Of a stretch of 64,000 bases of DNA, positions 9,355 to 16,940 are shown piece by piece (position 1 is the stretch's first letter; each line of letters opens with the position of its first letter). A program made the position numbers and the translations under genes. The stretch comes from Desulfonatronum thiosulfatophilum (lineage in GTDB: Bacteria > Desulfobacterota > Desulfovibrionia > Desulfovibrionales > Desulfonatronaceae): positions 1 through 64,000 of the forward strand of contig NZ_FMXO01000017.1 in the NCBI RefSeq assembly GCF_900104215.1, given 5' to 3'. The notes beneath the pieces are model-generated. The model searched no databases and had not been told where the DNA came from. It was given only the letters and a program-made list of their open reading frames with translations.

Positions 9355-10863
9355 CTATTTAAAATGTCTGACTATAGAAAAAATATCATTTTTTAAAATG
9401 CTAAATCCATTTGGAGTTGATGTAAAAATTAATACAAATACGAACAAAAAAAATAATCCACTACACAAAACATTTAAAAATAGCAATTCGAAGCAGGGAG
9501 CAGGCAAATGAAAAAAAATCAACCCTGACAAAACACTAGCAAAAACAGGCCTTGCAATTGATGTAAAAAAATCTTTAGTAGTGTAAGGAACGTGCTTAGA
9601 CATATAAAACAGCATTGGCAAAGACAAAATATATGTACTAGCCACATAAGCAAAGGCCACACCGGTTGTTCCCCACATAATCCCTAAAGAAATGAAAAAA
9701 AGAAAAAATGTCGAGGTCAATATGCCTATTCTTAAATATTCTTGTGACTTGCCACAGGTGACTAACAAAAGTGAAGTTATTGTCAATGGTAACTGAATGA
9801 AACCAGCTAAAGACAAAATTCTAAACAAAGGAACGACTTCATCCCAATTCTTTCCAAGCAAAAGCAAAATGAGGCTTTCTGAGTAAACAAAACAAAATGC
9901 CATTACAGGCATCGAAAAAAAAGAAATTATTAAAACATACTTATCGGCATATTTTTTAATTTTGTCTGGCTCATTTTGTATTCTTGAAAAAGCACTTACA
10001 GACACATTCGCTATAGGTTTTCTTATGGCAAAGATAGGCATCTGTACAACGCTGTGTGCCCTATTATATATACCCAAACCATATGGGCCTATGAACTTGC
10101 CAATTAGTATTTGATCTACATGCTGTGTAATGTAAGTTAGTATGTTATATCCAGAGACATGCATGCCAAATCTAAGCATTTTTCTAGCGCCTGTTCTTCT
10201 TTTAGGCAAGTTGGGAATCCAGGGGCAAAATATATAAGTCAATGATACTGAAGCAATTGATATACTTATAGTACTTAAAACAAGTGCCCAGTAATTAAAG
10301 CCTTGCAAAGCAAAAAAAATAGCTATTGACAACCCTACAATAGAAGAAAATATTTCAATAAATCCAAGAGTCAAAAAATACATATGTCTCCGAAGTAAAG
10401 CTGCGTGCTGAATACCAAACCCTTGAATAACTACGGACAATGATAAGGCTATAGTAACATATGTAAGCTCTGGCTTGTTGTAAAACAAAGAAATAAATGG
10501 TGCCAAAGCAACAATAGATAAGCCCACAAAAATGCTTATTGCTATGTTTAGCCAAAAAAGCGTGCTTATCTCACCTGGAGAAATGGTTTCTTTTTGAACA
10601 GTAGCAAGGGAAAGGCCAGCATCTTTAAACAAAGCTGCAAACCCAACAATCACAGAAACCATAGATACTATACCAAAATCTTGTGGTGTGAGTAACCTGG
10701 CTAAGACAACTGTCCTCAATATATTCATAACTACCATTACACACCGAGAGGTAACAGTAGTTACGCCACCGCGAATTGATCTGCGTGACAAATCATGAGA
10801 TAGTTGATCAGAATCAAAAAGATTTTTTCGGGAAAGGCGTAGGTATTTATTAATGTTTTTCAA
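9355..10863 (-). CDS. Wzx-like polysaccharide flippase (MOP superfamily)
   Basis: 502 residues with about twelve to fourteen hydrophobic segments and an N-terminal RGGVTTVTSR motif that resembles WzxC/Polysacc_synt_3 exporters. Role: moving lipid-linked repeat units across the inner membrane before polymerisation. The frame starts at TTG 10863; no ribosome site is evident and the next ATG is about 40 codons in, within the first membrane segment, so TTG is accepted with reservation. Upstream DNA (10868-10915) is GC-rich repeat sequence, so the native promoter may have been replaced. Strongly AT-rich. Confidence 0.82.
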   Translation of the reverse strand: MKNINKYLRLSRKNLFDSDQLSHDLSRRSIRGGVTTVTSRCVMVVMNILRTVVLARLLTPQDFGIVSMVSVIVGFAALFKDAGLSLATVQKETISPGEISTLFWLNIAISIFVGLSIVALAPFISLFYNKPELTYVTIALSLSVVIQGFGIQHAALLRRHMYFLTLGFIEIFSSIVGLSIAIFFALQGFNYWALVLSTISISIASVSLTYIFCPWIPNLPKRRTGARKMLRFGMHVSGYNILTYITQHVDQILIGKFIGPYGLGIYNRAHSVVQMPIFAIRKPIANVSVSAFSRIQNEPDKIKKYADKYVLIISFFSMPVMAFCFVYSESLILLLLGKNWDEVVPLFRILSLAGFIQLPLTITSLLLVTCGKSQEYLRIGILTSTFFLFFISLGIMWGTTGVAFAYVASTYILSLPMLFYMSKHVPYTTKDFFTSIARPVFASVLSGLIFFHLPAPCFELLFLNVLCSGLFFLFVFVLIFTSTPNGFSILKNDIFSIVRHFK

Positions 10864-10867
10864 TTGA

Positions 10868-10916
10868 AATATCCGGGAGCCTCGGGCGGGCCGTGGGCCG
10901 GGGGCTAGCCCCTCTA
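10868..10916. repeat. GC-rich palindromic repeat fragment
   Basis: Very GC-rich DNA with the perfect palindrome AGGGGCTAGCCCCT inside it. It resembles the half-units of the 127-bp repeat arrays further right and sits directly upstream of the flippase start. Confidence 0.45.
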
Positions 10917-10919
10917 ACC

Positions 10920-11290
10920 AAAGAGATTAATTTTGATTTTGGCTGAATCTCTGAGACAAGCAATCCACTATTTTTATTAAACTTTATCTTCAAAAAAGGC
11001 CTATTTTTGGGCCTTACAGACAACTTTTATCTCGAAAACCGGCGCATTTGGCACTTAAACATACAAGATAATATAATAAAAATTATAAATCGCCTGGACT
11101 GTACACTTCCCATTCCAGCATATTCTCGCTTGATTCCTGACCGTAGCCCTGAAAGTTTCCCGCATTGCAGCAGAATCTAATTTACTCCTCGGCATGGCCC
11201 CCATCTTCAACCGAAGCATGTCTACAAAGCTCTGGCTTCCGACCGCTAACTCGACTGACCAGATTTCACTCCGACAAAATACGGTATCTC
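10920..11290. repeat. decayed copy of RAYT 3' end with degenerate REP-like hairpin
   Basis: A degenerate version of the REP-like hairpin (TCTCTGAGAC core near 10950) is followed by the conserved AGGCCTATTTTTGGGCC / ACAGACAACTTTT stretch. From about 11096 to 11283 the sequence is homologous to the 3' coding end of the RAYT gene at 12999-13766, read on the minus strand. No open frame survives. It is a relic of a RAYT-type element. Confidence 0.65.
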
Positions 11291-11295
11291 ACGCC

Positions 11296-11375
11296 CGCCC
11301 GAAGACTCGATAGATAGAGGGTTGGACGCCGAGGCGTAGTCTTTTATCAGCGAGATCAGAGAGATCAGCCTTTAA
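11296..11375. repeat. junction of GC-rich repeat half-unit and TCAGCGAGATCAGCG repeat
   Basis: A diverged left half-unit of the 127-bp family (CACGCCCGCCCGAAGACTCG) is joined at 11344-11375 to the GATCAGCG-type repeat seen again near 14838, 15717 and 19797. Confidence 0.5.
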
Positions 11376-11377
11376 AA

Positions 11378-11660
11378 AATAGGCTGGGTCTCTGAGACCA
11401 GCAAGTCTTTGCTTTTATTGAACTTGACCCTCAAAAAAGGCCTATTTTGGGGCTTACAGACAACTTTTGCAGCCAAACACATCGCTTTTTACATATAACT
11501 ATTTAATATATTGTGATAAAAATCAAAAATCAGCTGGGTTGTACACTTCCCAATCCAGCATATTTCAACTCGAATCATTTCCATAGCACTGGATGTCTTC
11601 TCGCATAGCAGCAGAATCTGGTTTACACTGCGGTGCGGCCCCCATCTTCAATCATACTTT
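11378..11660. repeat. second decayed RAYT-end copy with well-kept hairpin
   Basis: Begins with an intact REP-like hairpin, CTGGGTCTCTGAGACCAG (11384-11401), followed by the AAAAAGGCCTATTTTGGGGC and ACAGACAACTTTT blocks. From about 11538 to 11655 it matches the 3' end of the RAYT coding region. The remainder of the gene is missing. Confidence 0.65.
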
Positions 11661-11695
11661 CTCCCCACGAATCTTCACAAATCGACACGAATCTT

Positions 11696-11887
11696 TATCG
11701 CTTCGCGGTTAACTCTCGTACGCTCGCTGACTCGCCCAGTGCAATACGGCGTTGCCGTAGACCGAACGCCTATTTAACCGGGCGAGCTTGAGGCACCGAG
11801 GCGCGAAGGGAGAATTCTTTTACGTTCGGCACGTTAAACCTCCGCGGTCTCCGCGGCTCTAGGGCCGCAGGCTCGGGCGGAGATACA
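11696..11887. repeat. expanded GC-rich palindromic repeat unit
   Basis: A left half (CTCTCGTACGCTCGCTGACTCG) and a right half (CTCCGCGGCTCTAGGGCCGC) of the 127-bp family are separated by an inserted stretch that contains a related inverted segment. No gene is seen. Confidence 0.55.
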
Positions 11888-11902
11888 ATGATGCAAAGCT
11901 TC

Positions 11903-12445
11903 TCATTTGCCTTTCTTCTTGATCGTATGCTTGAACTTGAGCACCGCGAAGTTCAGCTCCACGACTGTTTCCGTATCCGTTGTCTGGAGTTCATCGTCAA
12001 GAATCTCGGCAATGATTTCTCCGCTTTTGCGCATCAGGGTTTGTTGTTCGGCCTTGTCCTGAACACCGGAAAGGGTTTTGATGTTCCGGGAGAGTTCCCT
12101 GATCTTGGCGAAGGTTTCGATGATGGCGAATGTTGTCTGCACGGCCTGGGGGCTTTTGAGTATCGTTGCCAACATGTACAGGCCTTTCTCGGTGAACGCC
12201 TTGGGAAGAACCCTGGTTTTTACAAACTTTGCGGTGGAAAATTTCCCCCGCAAATCATCAAGCTCAAGATTCGTTAGCTCCATCAGGTATCCAGACGGAA
12301 ATTTATCAGGATTGTTCTTGACGGCTTTGTTGATATCCCTGGTTTCCACGCCGTAGAGTTCCGCCAGATCACTGTCCAGAATGACCGATACACCACGGAT
12401 TTCTTGAACTTTCGATTCAACGTGCTCAAATTTTACCATATCCAT
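11903..12445 (-). CDS. ORF6N-domain DNA-binding protein
   Basis: 180 residues. Residues 8-95 form an ORF6N domain: RGVSVILDSDLAELYGVETRDINKAV, then the conserved NPDKFPSGYLMELT and the AFTEKGLYMLATIL helix. The rest is a helical tail containing a C-terminal segment rich in Glu and Lys. ORF6N proteins are phage- and island-associated regulators of uncertain role. The gene starts ATG 12445 with an AAGGA upstream that lies in GC-rich repeat DNA, so its leader derives from the repeat. It stands alone among repeats. Confidence 0.85.
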   Translation of the reverse strand: MDMVKFEHVESKVQEIRGVSVILDSDLAELYGVETRDINKAVKNNPDKFPSGYLMELTNLELDDLRGKFSTAKFVKTRVLPKAFTEKGLYMLATILKSPQAVQTTFAIIETFAKIRELSRNIKTLSGVQDKAEQQTLMRKSGEIIAEILDDELQTTDTETVVELNFAVLKFKHTIKKKGK

Positions 12446-12451
12446 GCGTGT

Positions 12452-12505
12452 TCCTTCTCCGTGGGCTCCGCGTCTCTAGGTCCGTTGCGGCCCGGGCGTG
12501 AGATC
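12452..12505. repeat. right half-unit of the 127-bp repeat family
   Basis: Contains CTCCGTGGGCTCCGCG, CTCTAGGTCCG and CCCGGGCGTGAGAT, the right half of the palindromic unit, between the ORF6N gene and an ORF6N remnant. Confidence 0.6.
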
Positions 12506-12509
12506 TAAA

Positions 12510-12737
12510 TCATCGGTCTTTGTTACCTGCCAAGTCCGCGGTAAATCCAATGGACCGTGTTCCGGCCATCGGTTGGATCATCCGTTGCCTGACGGCTTCG
12601 AGCAAGCTGAGAATCGCCTGATCATGGCCGATCAGTTTCGTTTCCCATTCCTCAATCTTCGCTGCAGGTTCCTTGTTCGTTGCAAGCAGCCCTCGTAACT
12701 TTACAAACGTTTTCACGACCAACAAGCTGACTTCCAC
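12510..12737 (-). pseudogene. C-terminal remnant of another ORF6N-type protein
   Basis: The minus frame reads VKTFVKLRGLLATN, KIEEWETKL, then SLLEAVRQ and ends with RSIGF followed by about ten residues. This is the usual C-terminal coiled-coil tail of ORF6N-domain proteins. The DNA-binding domain is missing; upstream the frame runs into a repeat half-unit near 12740. A fragment, not a gene. Confidence 0.7.
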
Positions 12738-12759
12738 GGCTCCGGGTCCGTGGGCTCTG

Positions 12760-12855
12760 CGTCTCGTTAACATACCACCCCATTGCCGCTTCCAACCCTT
12801 CGTCAATCGCGTGCGTTGGCTGATAACCGAACAGTTGGCGTGCCTTGCTGAATAG
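12760..12855 (-). pseudogene. C-terminal fragment of an NAD-dependent sugar epimerase
   Basis: About 32 codons read SKARQLFGYQPTHAIDEG and then LEAAMGWYV, the hallmark C-terminus of SDR-type nucleotide-sugar epimerases/dehydratases. It is sandwiched between the ORF6N remnant and the REP-like hairpin at 12858. It is probably a relic of a sugar-biosynthesis gene from the polysaccharide cluster. Confidence 0.65.
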
Positions 12856-12857
12856 AT

Positions 12858-12998
12858 GGCTGGGTCTCTGAGACCAGCAAGTCCTTGTTTTTATTAAACT
12901 TGTCCAAAAAAACACCCCTTTTTAGGGCCTTACAGACAACTTTTGTCGCACAAAACTTCAGCTTTAATGCCTAAAGCATTAATATAGCTCAACAAAAG
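12858..12998. repeat. REP-like hairpin and 3' flank of the RAYT element
   Basis: CTGGGTCTCTGAGACCAG forms an imperfect hairpin at about 12861-12878. It is followed by the conserved CCCCTTTTTAGGGCCTTACAGACAACTTTTG block, itself containing a CCCCTTTTTAGGG hairpin, and then the RAYT stop. A similar hairpin lies on the other side of the gene at 13803. Confidence 0.65.
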
Positions 12999-13766
12999 TC
13001 AAAAATCGCTTGGATTGTAAATTTCCCACTCCAGCATATTCTCGCCATCTATCATCCCGTAGTCGTGAAATCCTTCATGCACTGTTGCGGTACTTTTTTT
13101 GTTGCGCGGCATCGCGCCCATCTTCAATCGGAGCATGTCAACAAAGCTCTGGCTCCCGACCGCCAACTCCACAGACCAGATTTCGTTCCGAGACAAGTTC
13201 CCTTTTCTAATCGCGTTGTCAATCCAGCCGGAATAATGCTCTCGGAAATCAAAACCATCGGGCATCCCCATGAGACGCGCAAGCTCCTTGACGGCTATGA
13301 GACGATATCTTTGCTTGGGTTGGGTAATTTCATGATAACCACTATGTTTCCAATCTTTGGGATGATCCACGGCTCCGGCGCGGTTCATATTCAAATCAAC
13401 ATACAGTGAACAGCGTGCCAGATACTCGTCCGTCTCAATTGCCGTGGCGTGATACCGTTTTTCCCAGAAAGCTCCCTTGCGTCCTCGACGCTTGTTGAAC
13501 GTCGCTCCAACCCTTGATGCTACAAGCTGCATCATTCTCGGTATCGCATCTCTGTCTTCCTGTCCCAGCACCAACAGATGAATATGGTTCGACGTGACCG
13601 TAAAATTGAGAATCGACACATTGTACCGATCACGGCCTTCCTGGAGCCATTTTACCCATAAATCACGATACCATGCGTACTCCAGAAGAAAATCCCGGTT
13701 ATGGCAGCGATGGGTAATATGCCATACATGGCCAGGGACAAAATATCGTAGAGGGTAGCCCATCAC
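12999..13766 (-). CDS. REP-associated tyrosine transposase (RAYT, Y1/HUH family)
   Basis: 255 residues. The HUH metal site is visible as NHIHLLVLG (about residue 60-68), preceded by GHVWHITHRCHNR, and the family block KRRGRKGAFWEKRYHA with a candidate nucleophile Tyr follows, together with CSLYVDLNMNRAG. RAYTs nick and join single-stranded REP hairpins. Here REP-like hairpins flank the gene on both sides (12858 and 13803), and four or five relic copies of the 3' end lie nearby. The full-length frame suggests a functional enzyme. It is the only intact source for the surrounding repeats. Confidence 0.88.
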   Translation of the reverse strand: MMGYPLRYFVPGHVWHITHRCHNRDFLLEYAWYRDLWVKWLQEGRDRYNVSILNFTVTSNHIHLLVLGQEDRDAIPRMMQLVASRVGATFNKRRGRKGAFWEKRYHATAIETDEYLARCSLYVDLNMNRAGAVDHPKDWKHSGYHEITQPKQRYRLIAVKELARLMGMPDGFDFREHYSGWIDNAIRKGNLSRNEIWSVELAVGSQSFVDMLRLKMGAMPRNKKSTATVHEGFHDYGMIDGENMLEWEIYNPSDF

Positions 13767-13799
13767 ACATCATATTTACATTGCTGGGTCATGAAACCA

Positions 13800-13830
13800 A
13801 TTCGGCTGGGTCTCTGAGACCATCAACATT
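13800..13830. repeat. REP-like hairpin 5' of the RAYT gene
   Basis: GGCTGGGTCTCTGAGACCAT has the same core as the hairpins at 11384, 12861 and 14642. It forms the upstream boundary of the RAYT element and cuts off the KilA-N remnant to its right. Confidence 0.65.
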
Positions 13831-14080
13831 TTGTTTTCATATCGCCCAGCCTTGGAAATCTGCCGACGGCATCGGTAGTCGCGATCCACTGCTTGGGAGA
13901 AAGCGTAAAACTGTTGAGCACAGCCTGTGATCTAACCCTGTCGAATTCGACGGGGTTGAAGCGCGGGTTGTTCCGTCGCTCCCATAAGTCAAGAATTTCC
14001 AGTGTGTTGCGGTTCCGCAACCAGTTGCGAACGATAGGATAATCACAAAAAAATCGAATCGTTTGCAAGCATTGCTTCAC
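13831..14080 (-). pseudogene. KilA-N domain protein fragment
   Basis: The minus frame encodes IVRNWLRNRNTLEILDLWE, RNNPRFNPVEF and NSFTLSPKQWIATTDAVG, the middle of a KilA-N domain. The beginning is short and the C-terminal half stops exactly at the RAYT-element boundary near 13830. KilA-N proteins are phage/island DNA-binding proteins of about 250 residues, so this is a 5' fragment cut by the element. Confidence 0.75.
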
Positions 14081-14083
14081 TGC

Positions 14084-14371
14084 TCAGTAAACCTCATCGT
14101 GTTTCCCAATATCAACGAGTACGATCAGTTCATTATCGGTGTCAGAAAGTTTTTCAAACGTGAAAACAATGCGGCAATCATATTCTACGTGGCAGGACCA
14201 AAGTCCCTCTAACTTTCCATGCAGTTTGTGCGTTTACAATCTCGCATCAAAAGGATTCATACAAAGATTTGTCAAAACGAAAAATATCTTTTCCTGCAGA
14301 GGTACATTATTTCGGGTCGTCTTTTTAAAACCTCTTTTAAACCCTTGGCTCCAGGCAAGCTTATAGGTCAT
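14084..14371 (-). pseudogene. RelE/YafQ-type toxin with internal stop
   Basis: From ATG 14371 the frame gives 45 residues (KLAWSQGFKRGFKKTTR, then a PLQEKIFFVL helix, ending NPFDARL), a TAA at 14234-14236, then 49 more in the same frame (THKLHGKLEGLWSC, EYDCRIVFTFE, LIVLVDIGKHDEVY) to TGA 14084. The whole matches a RelE/ParE-superfamily toxin in which the lost codon is expected to be Lys (AAA to TAA). One base therefore inactivated an otherwise complete toxin. It overlaps the antitoxin by 11 nt. Confidence 0.85.
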
Positions 14372-14591
14372 TGGTCAAAAGATCCTTTTTCAGGTCTTCG
14401 ACGCTTCCAAAGCAGGCTCGTTTTTCACGGACAGCTTGCAGGGTTTCTCTTGCATTGGCCGCGATCTGATCCCGTCTGTCCTCAACTGCACGCAATCTCA
14501 AAGTTTCCAGTACGGCTTCCCTGTCCTCCAGCGGCAAGGTTTCGACGGCTTCGATGGCCCTTTGAAAGGGCGTATGTTGGTGAATGTTCAT
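14361..14591 (-). CDS. antitoxin of the broken RelE-type module
   Basis: 76 residues, highly charged and helical, with RAIEAVETLPLEDREAVLETL near the N-terminus. This is typical of the small antitoxins encoded just before YafQ/RelE-type toxins. ATG 14591 follows TAGGAGATAGT, a strong ribosome site. The stop overlaps the toxin start. The antitoxin is intact although the toxin is not, which fits toxin loss by mutation with the antitoxin tolerated, or acting as an anti-addiction gene. Confidence 0.75.
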   Translation of the reverse strand: MNIHQHTPFQRAIEAVETLPLEDREAVLETLRLRAVEDRRDQIAANARETLQAVREKRACFGSVEDLKKDLLTNDL

Positions 14592-14637
14592 ACTATCTCC
14601 TAGCTGTTCTGCTTTGGGCTGGGGTCTGACACCTATC

Positions 14638-14945
14638 AGAGGGCTGGGTCTCTGAGGCCAACAAGTCCTTATTTTTTCAACTTGACTCTTAAAAACACCC
14701 CTTTTTAGGGCCTTACAGATAACTTTTATCGTCTAAAACTTCGAATTTATGGCTAATCTATTGATATTGTACAACAAAATTTGAAAAAACGATTGGATTG
14801 TAAATAATACATTCCAGCATATTCTCGCCTTCTTTCATCAGCGGGATCAGCGAGATCAGCGTTAAAGAAAAACATTTTGACGCTGATTGCGCGGATCGGG
14901 CGGATAATTTAATGCTTCGTGCCGCGGTCTGCCCCCTTCAACATT
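14638..14945. repeat. RAYT-end relic, GATCAGCG repeat and trailing fragment
   Basis: The block starts with the REP-like hairpin CTGGGTCTCTGAGGCCAACA (one arm mutated), then CCCCTTTTTAGGGCC and ACAGATAACTTTT, then a short match to the RAYT 3' end (to about 14835). A GATCAGCGAGATCAGCGTTAAAG repeat interrupts it at 14838-14915. A further piece of the RAYT relic (TCTGCCCCCTTCAAC) follows, so the second repeat probably inserted into the first. No gene is seen here. Confidence 0.6.
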
Positions 14946-14957
14946 CTGCAATGCCTT

Positions 14958-15719
14958 TCACTTTCCCTCCTGCAACAGCTTCATGTCTTCTTCGATCTCT
15001 TCAACGGTAGGAAGGGATCCTTTTAATTCATCGGGAAGAACTTCAGTAAGAGTGAATTCACTAACACCCATTGGCTTGTTAATATCCCGAAGGGCAAACT
15101 CCGTTTCGATTTTATTTTTATCACGGCAAAGCAACATACCGATCGTTGGATTGTCATCATCTGCTTTGAGTAGACTATCAACTGCAGAAAGGTAAAAGTT
15201 TAATTTTCCAGCATATTCAGGAATAAATTTTGTATTCTTAAGTTCGATCACTACATAGCATTTCAACTTGACATGGTAGAAGAGCAGATCCAGGTAATAA
15301 TCCGAATCTCCAACTTCTAAATGATATTGTCTGCCGATAAAGGCGAAACCTTTTCCAAGTTCTAAAAGAAATTTCGTAATCTGCGCGACAAGCTGCTGTT
15401 CAATATCACGCTCATTGAACGGCTGAGCCATACTTAGAAAATCAAATGTATAAGGGTCTTTGATGGCCTGCTGAGCAAGATCAGATTGTGGCTTGGGCAA
15501 TGTGACTTTAAAATTGCTGATTGATTTTCCTTGCCTGGCATAGAGGCTGGCTTTGATCTGCAAAACCAGCACATCCCGGCTCCAGCCGTTTGCAATAGTT
15601 TCCTGAATATAGAAAAGAGCTTTATTATGATCTGAAACTTTATCCAGTAGAATTTTGATATGAACCCAGGGTAATTGTCCCCCGATCTGAGGGATTATTG
15701 CTGGAACCGTTTCTGTCAT
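14958..15719 (-). CDS. YhcG-type PDDEXK nuclease, N-terminally truncated
   Basis: 253 residues from ATG 15719. The family segments PWVHIKILLDKV, the GWSRDVLVLQI motif, LPKPQSDLAQQ and the nuclease core GRQYHLEVGDSDYYLDLLFYH and YVVIELK are present, with Asp, Glu and Lys of the PDDEXK site intact. YhcG/DUF1016 proteins are usually 330-380 residues, and the N-terminal domain is missing. Upstream codons up to TTG 15785 are encoded by repeat DNA, which merges seamlessly with the gene at 15720. A nuclease domain may still be made but has lost its partner domain. Confidence 0.75.
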   Translation of the reverse strand: MTETVPAIIPQIGGQLPWVHIKILLDKVSDHNKALFYIQETIANGWSRDVLVLQIKASLYARQGKSISNFKVTLPKPQSDLAQQAIKDPYTFDFLSMAQPFNERDIEQQLVAQITKFLLELGKGFAFIGRQYHLEVGDSDYYLDLLFYHVKLKCYVVIELKNTKFIPEYAGKLNFYLSAVDSLLKADDDNPTIGMLLCRDKNKIETEFALRDINKPMGVSEFTLTEVLPDELKGSLPTVEEIEEDMKLLQEGK

Positions 15720-15836
15720 CTGCGAGATCAGCGAGATCAGCGTTAAAGAAATACATTTTGACGCAGATTGCGCGGATCCATTCAAATTATTTCTCGCCCG
15801 CTCGAAGACTCGCTAGAGGCGCGGAGGCGCAGAGGG
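15717..15836. repeat. GATCAGCG repeat joined to a 127-bp-family half-unit
   Basis: TCTGCGAGATCAGCGAGATCAGCGTTAAAG continues into TTTTGACGCAGATTGCGCGGATC and then a left half-unit (TCTCGCCCGCTCGAAGACTCG, 15792-15835). The same junction occurs at 19797-19912, so the two repeats travel as a composite. Confidence 0.65.
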
Positions 15837-15852
15837 GGGAGGCATTAATTCC

Positions 15853-16197
15853 TCAATCCTTAAATCCCTCAATTCCCCCTATCTTCCGCACCTCTGCCTT
15901 CAACTCCGCAATCTCCAGCGGCAGTCGGTCGTACTCCTCCACCTTGCGCCGCAAGAACTGCACCGTAACCCGGGCCTTTTCCTCCAGCCCGCTCGGCGTC
16001 AGCTTATAGAGATAGTTGACCTTATTCTCGGCATTCTTGAAATTCATTACCTTGATGCAACCTTTGTCCACCAAGGCTCTCAGGCAGTAGTTGACCTTAC
16101 CCAGTGATATCCCGGCCTTTCGCGCCAGTTCGCGCTGGCTGACCTCGGGATTGTCGTTTATTGTTTTGAGGATATGGTAATGGATGGCTTCGTTCAT
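15853..16197 (-). CDS. EPS-associated MarR-family regulator
   Basis: 114 residues. A winged helix-turn-helix covers residues 1-75 (QRELARKAGISLGKVNYCLRALVDKG), followed by a helical tail (QFLRRKVEEYDRLPLEIAELKAEV). Size, HTH and tail match the MarR-like regulators that sit at the head of exopolysaccharide clusters. Here about 5 kb of repeats and gene fragments separate it from the flippase on the same strand. GAGG precedes ATG 16197. Likely role: controlling transcription of surface-polysaccharide genes. Confidence 0.8.
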   Translation of the reverse strand: MNEAIHYHILKTINDNPEVSQRELARKAGISLGKVNYCLRALVDKGCIKVMNFKNAENKVNYLYKLTPSGLEEKARVTVQFLRRKVEEYDRLPLEIAELKAEVRKIGGIEGFKD

Positions 16198-16294
16198 TGA
16201 GCGCCTCGCTGCAAGTCGTTCAAGCTTGAACAGGGTGCCTTCTGAATGATGTTGTAGAAAAAGTCAATTCAGTCTTCGCCATATGTTAAGAATG
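16198..16294. other. gene-free leader of the EPS regulator
   Basis: Upstream DNA of the regulator gene. I see no clear operator or promoter, and from 16295 the repeat array starts. Confidence 0.4.
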
Positions 16295-16850
16295 CTCTCG
16301 CCCGCTCGTGGACTCGCTAGAGACGCGGAGGCGCAGAGGGGAAAGGATTTAAATTCCCTCTCCGTGAGCTCCGCGGCTCTAAGCCTGCTGCAGGCTGGGC
16401 GTGAGATAATCAAAGCAGTCGGCTCTCGCCCGCTCGAGGACTCGCTAGAGACGCGGAGGCGCAGGGGGAGGATTTTAAATTTCCTCTCCGCGTGCTCCGC
16501 GACTCTAGGCCTGCTGCAGGCCGGGCGTGAGATATTCAAGGCAGTTGGCTCTCGCCCGCTCGAGGACTCGCTAGAGGCGCGGAGGCGCAGAGGGGGAAAG
16601 GATTCAAATTCTTCTCCGCGAGCTCTGCGACTCTAGGGCCGCTGCGGCCCGGGCGTGAGATATTCAAGGCAATTGGCTCTCGCCCGCTCGTGGACTCGCT
16701 TGAGGCGCCGAGGCGCAGAGGGGGGAGGATTTAAATTCTCTCTCCGCGAGCTCCGCGGCTCTAGGGCCGCTGCGGCCCGGGCGTGAGATATTCAAAGCAT
16801 TGGCTCTCGCCCGCTCGAGGACTCGCTAGAGGCGCCGAGGCGCAGAGTAA
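16295..16850. repeat. tandem array of a 127-bp imperfect palindrome (array A)
   Basis: Units begin TCTCGCCCGCTCG at 16295, 16424, 16550, 16678 and 16805 (period 126-129); the last is a half-unit. Each unit has a left arm (CTCGCCCGCTCGAGGACTCG ... GGAGGCGCAGAG), an AT-richer centre of about 20 bp (ATTTAAATT type), and a right arm (CTCCGCGAGCTCCGCGG ... CGGGCGTGAGATA) that is an imperfect inverse of the left. The linker TTCAAGGCAGTTGGC separates units. Transcribed, each would fold into a long hairpin. Confidence 0.85.
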
Positions 16851-16940
16851 GTGATGAAAGAGCTTCCAGTTTTTTCCGCGTCCGGGGATGGAGGGGATCT
16901 TCCTATAGCCCATCGCCCCTTACCCCATAATCCTTAATCC

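Noticed and set aside
16295-16850. CRISPR-like periodic array
   Set aside because: Units are about 127 bp and are themselves palindromic with conserved linkers; there are no short repeats with unique spacers and no cas genes.
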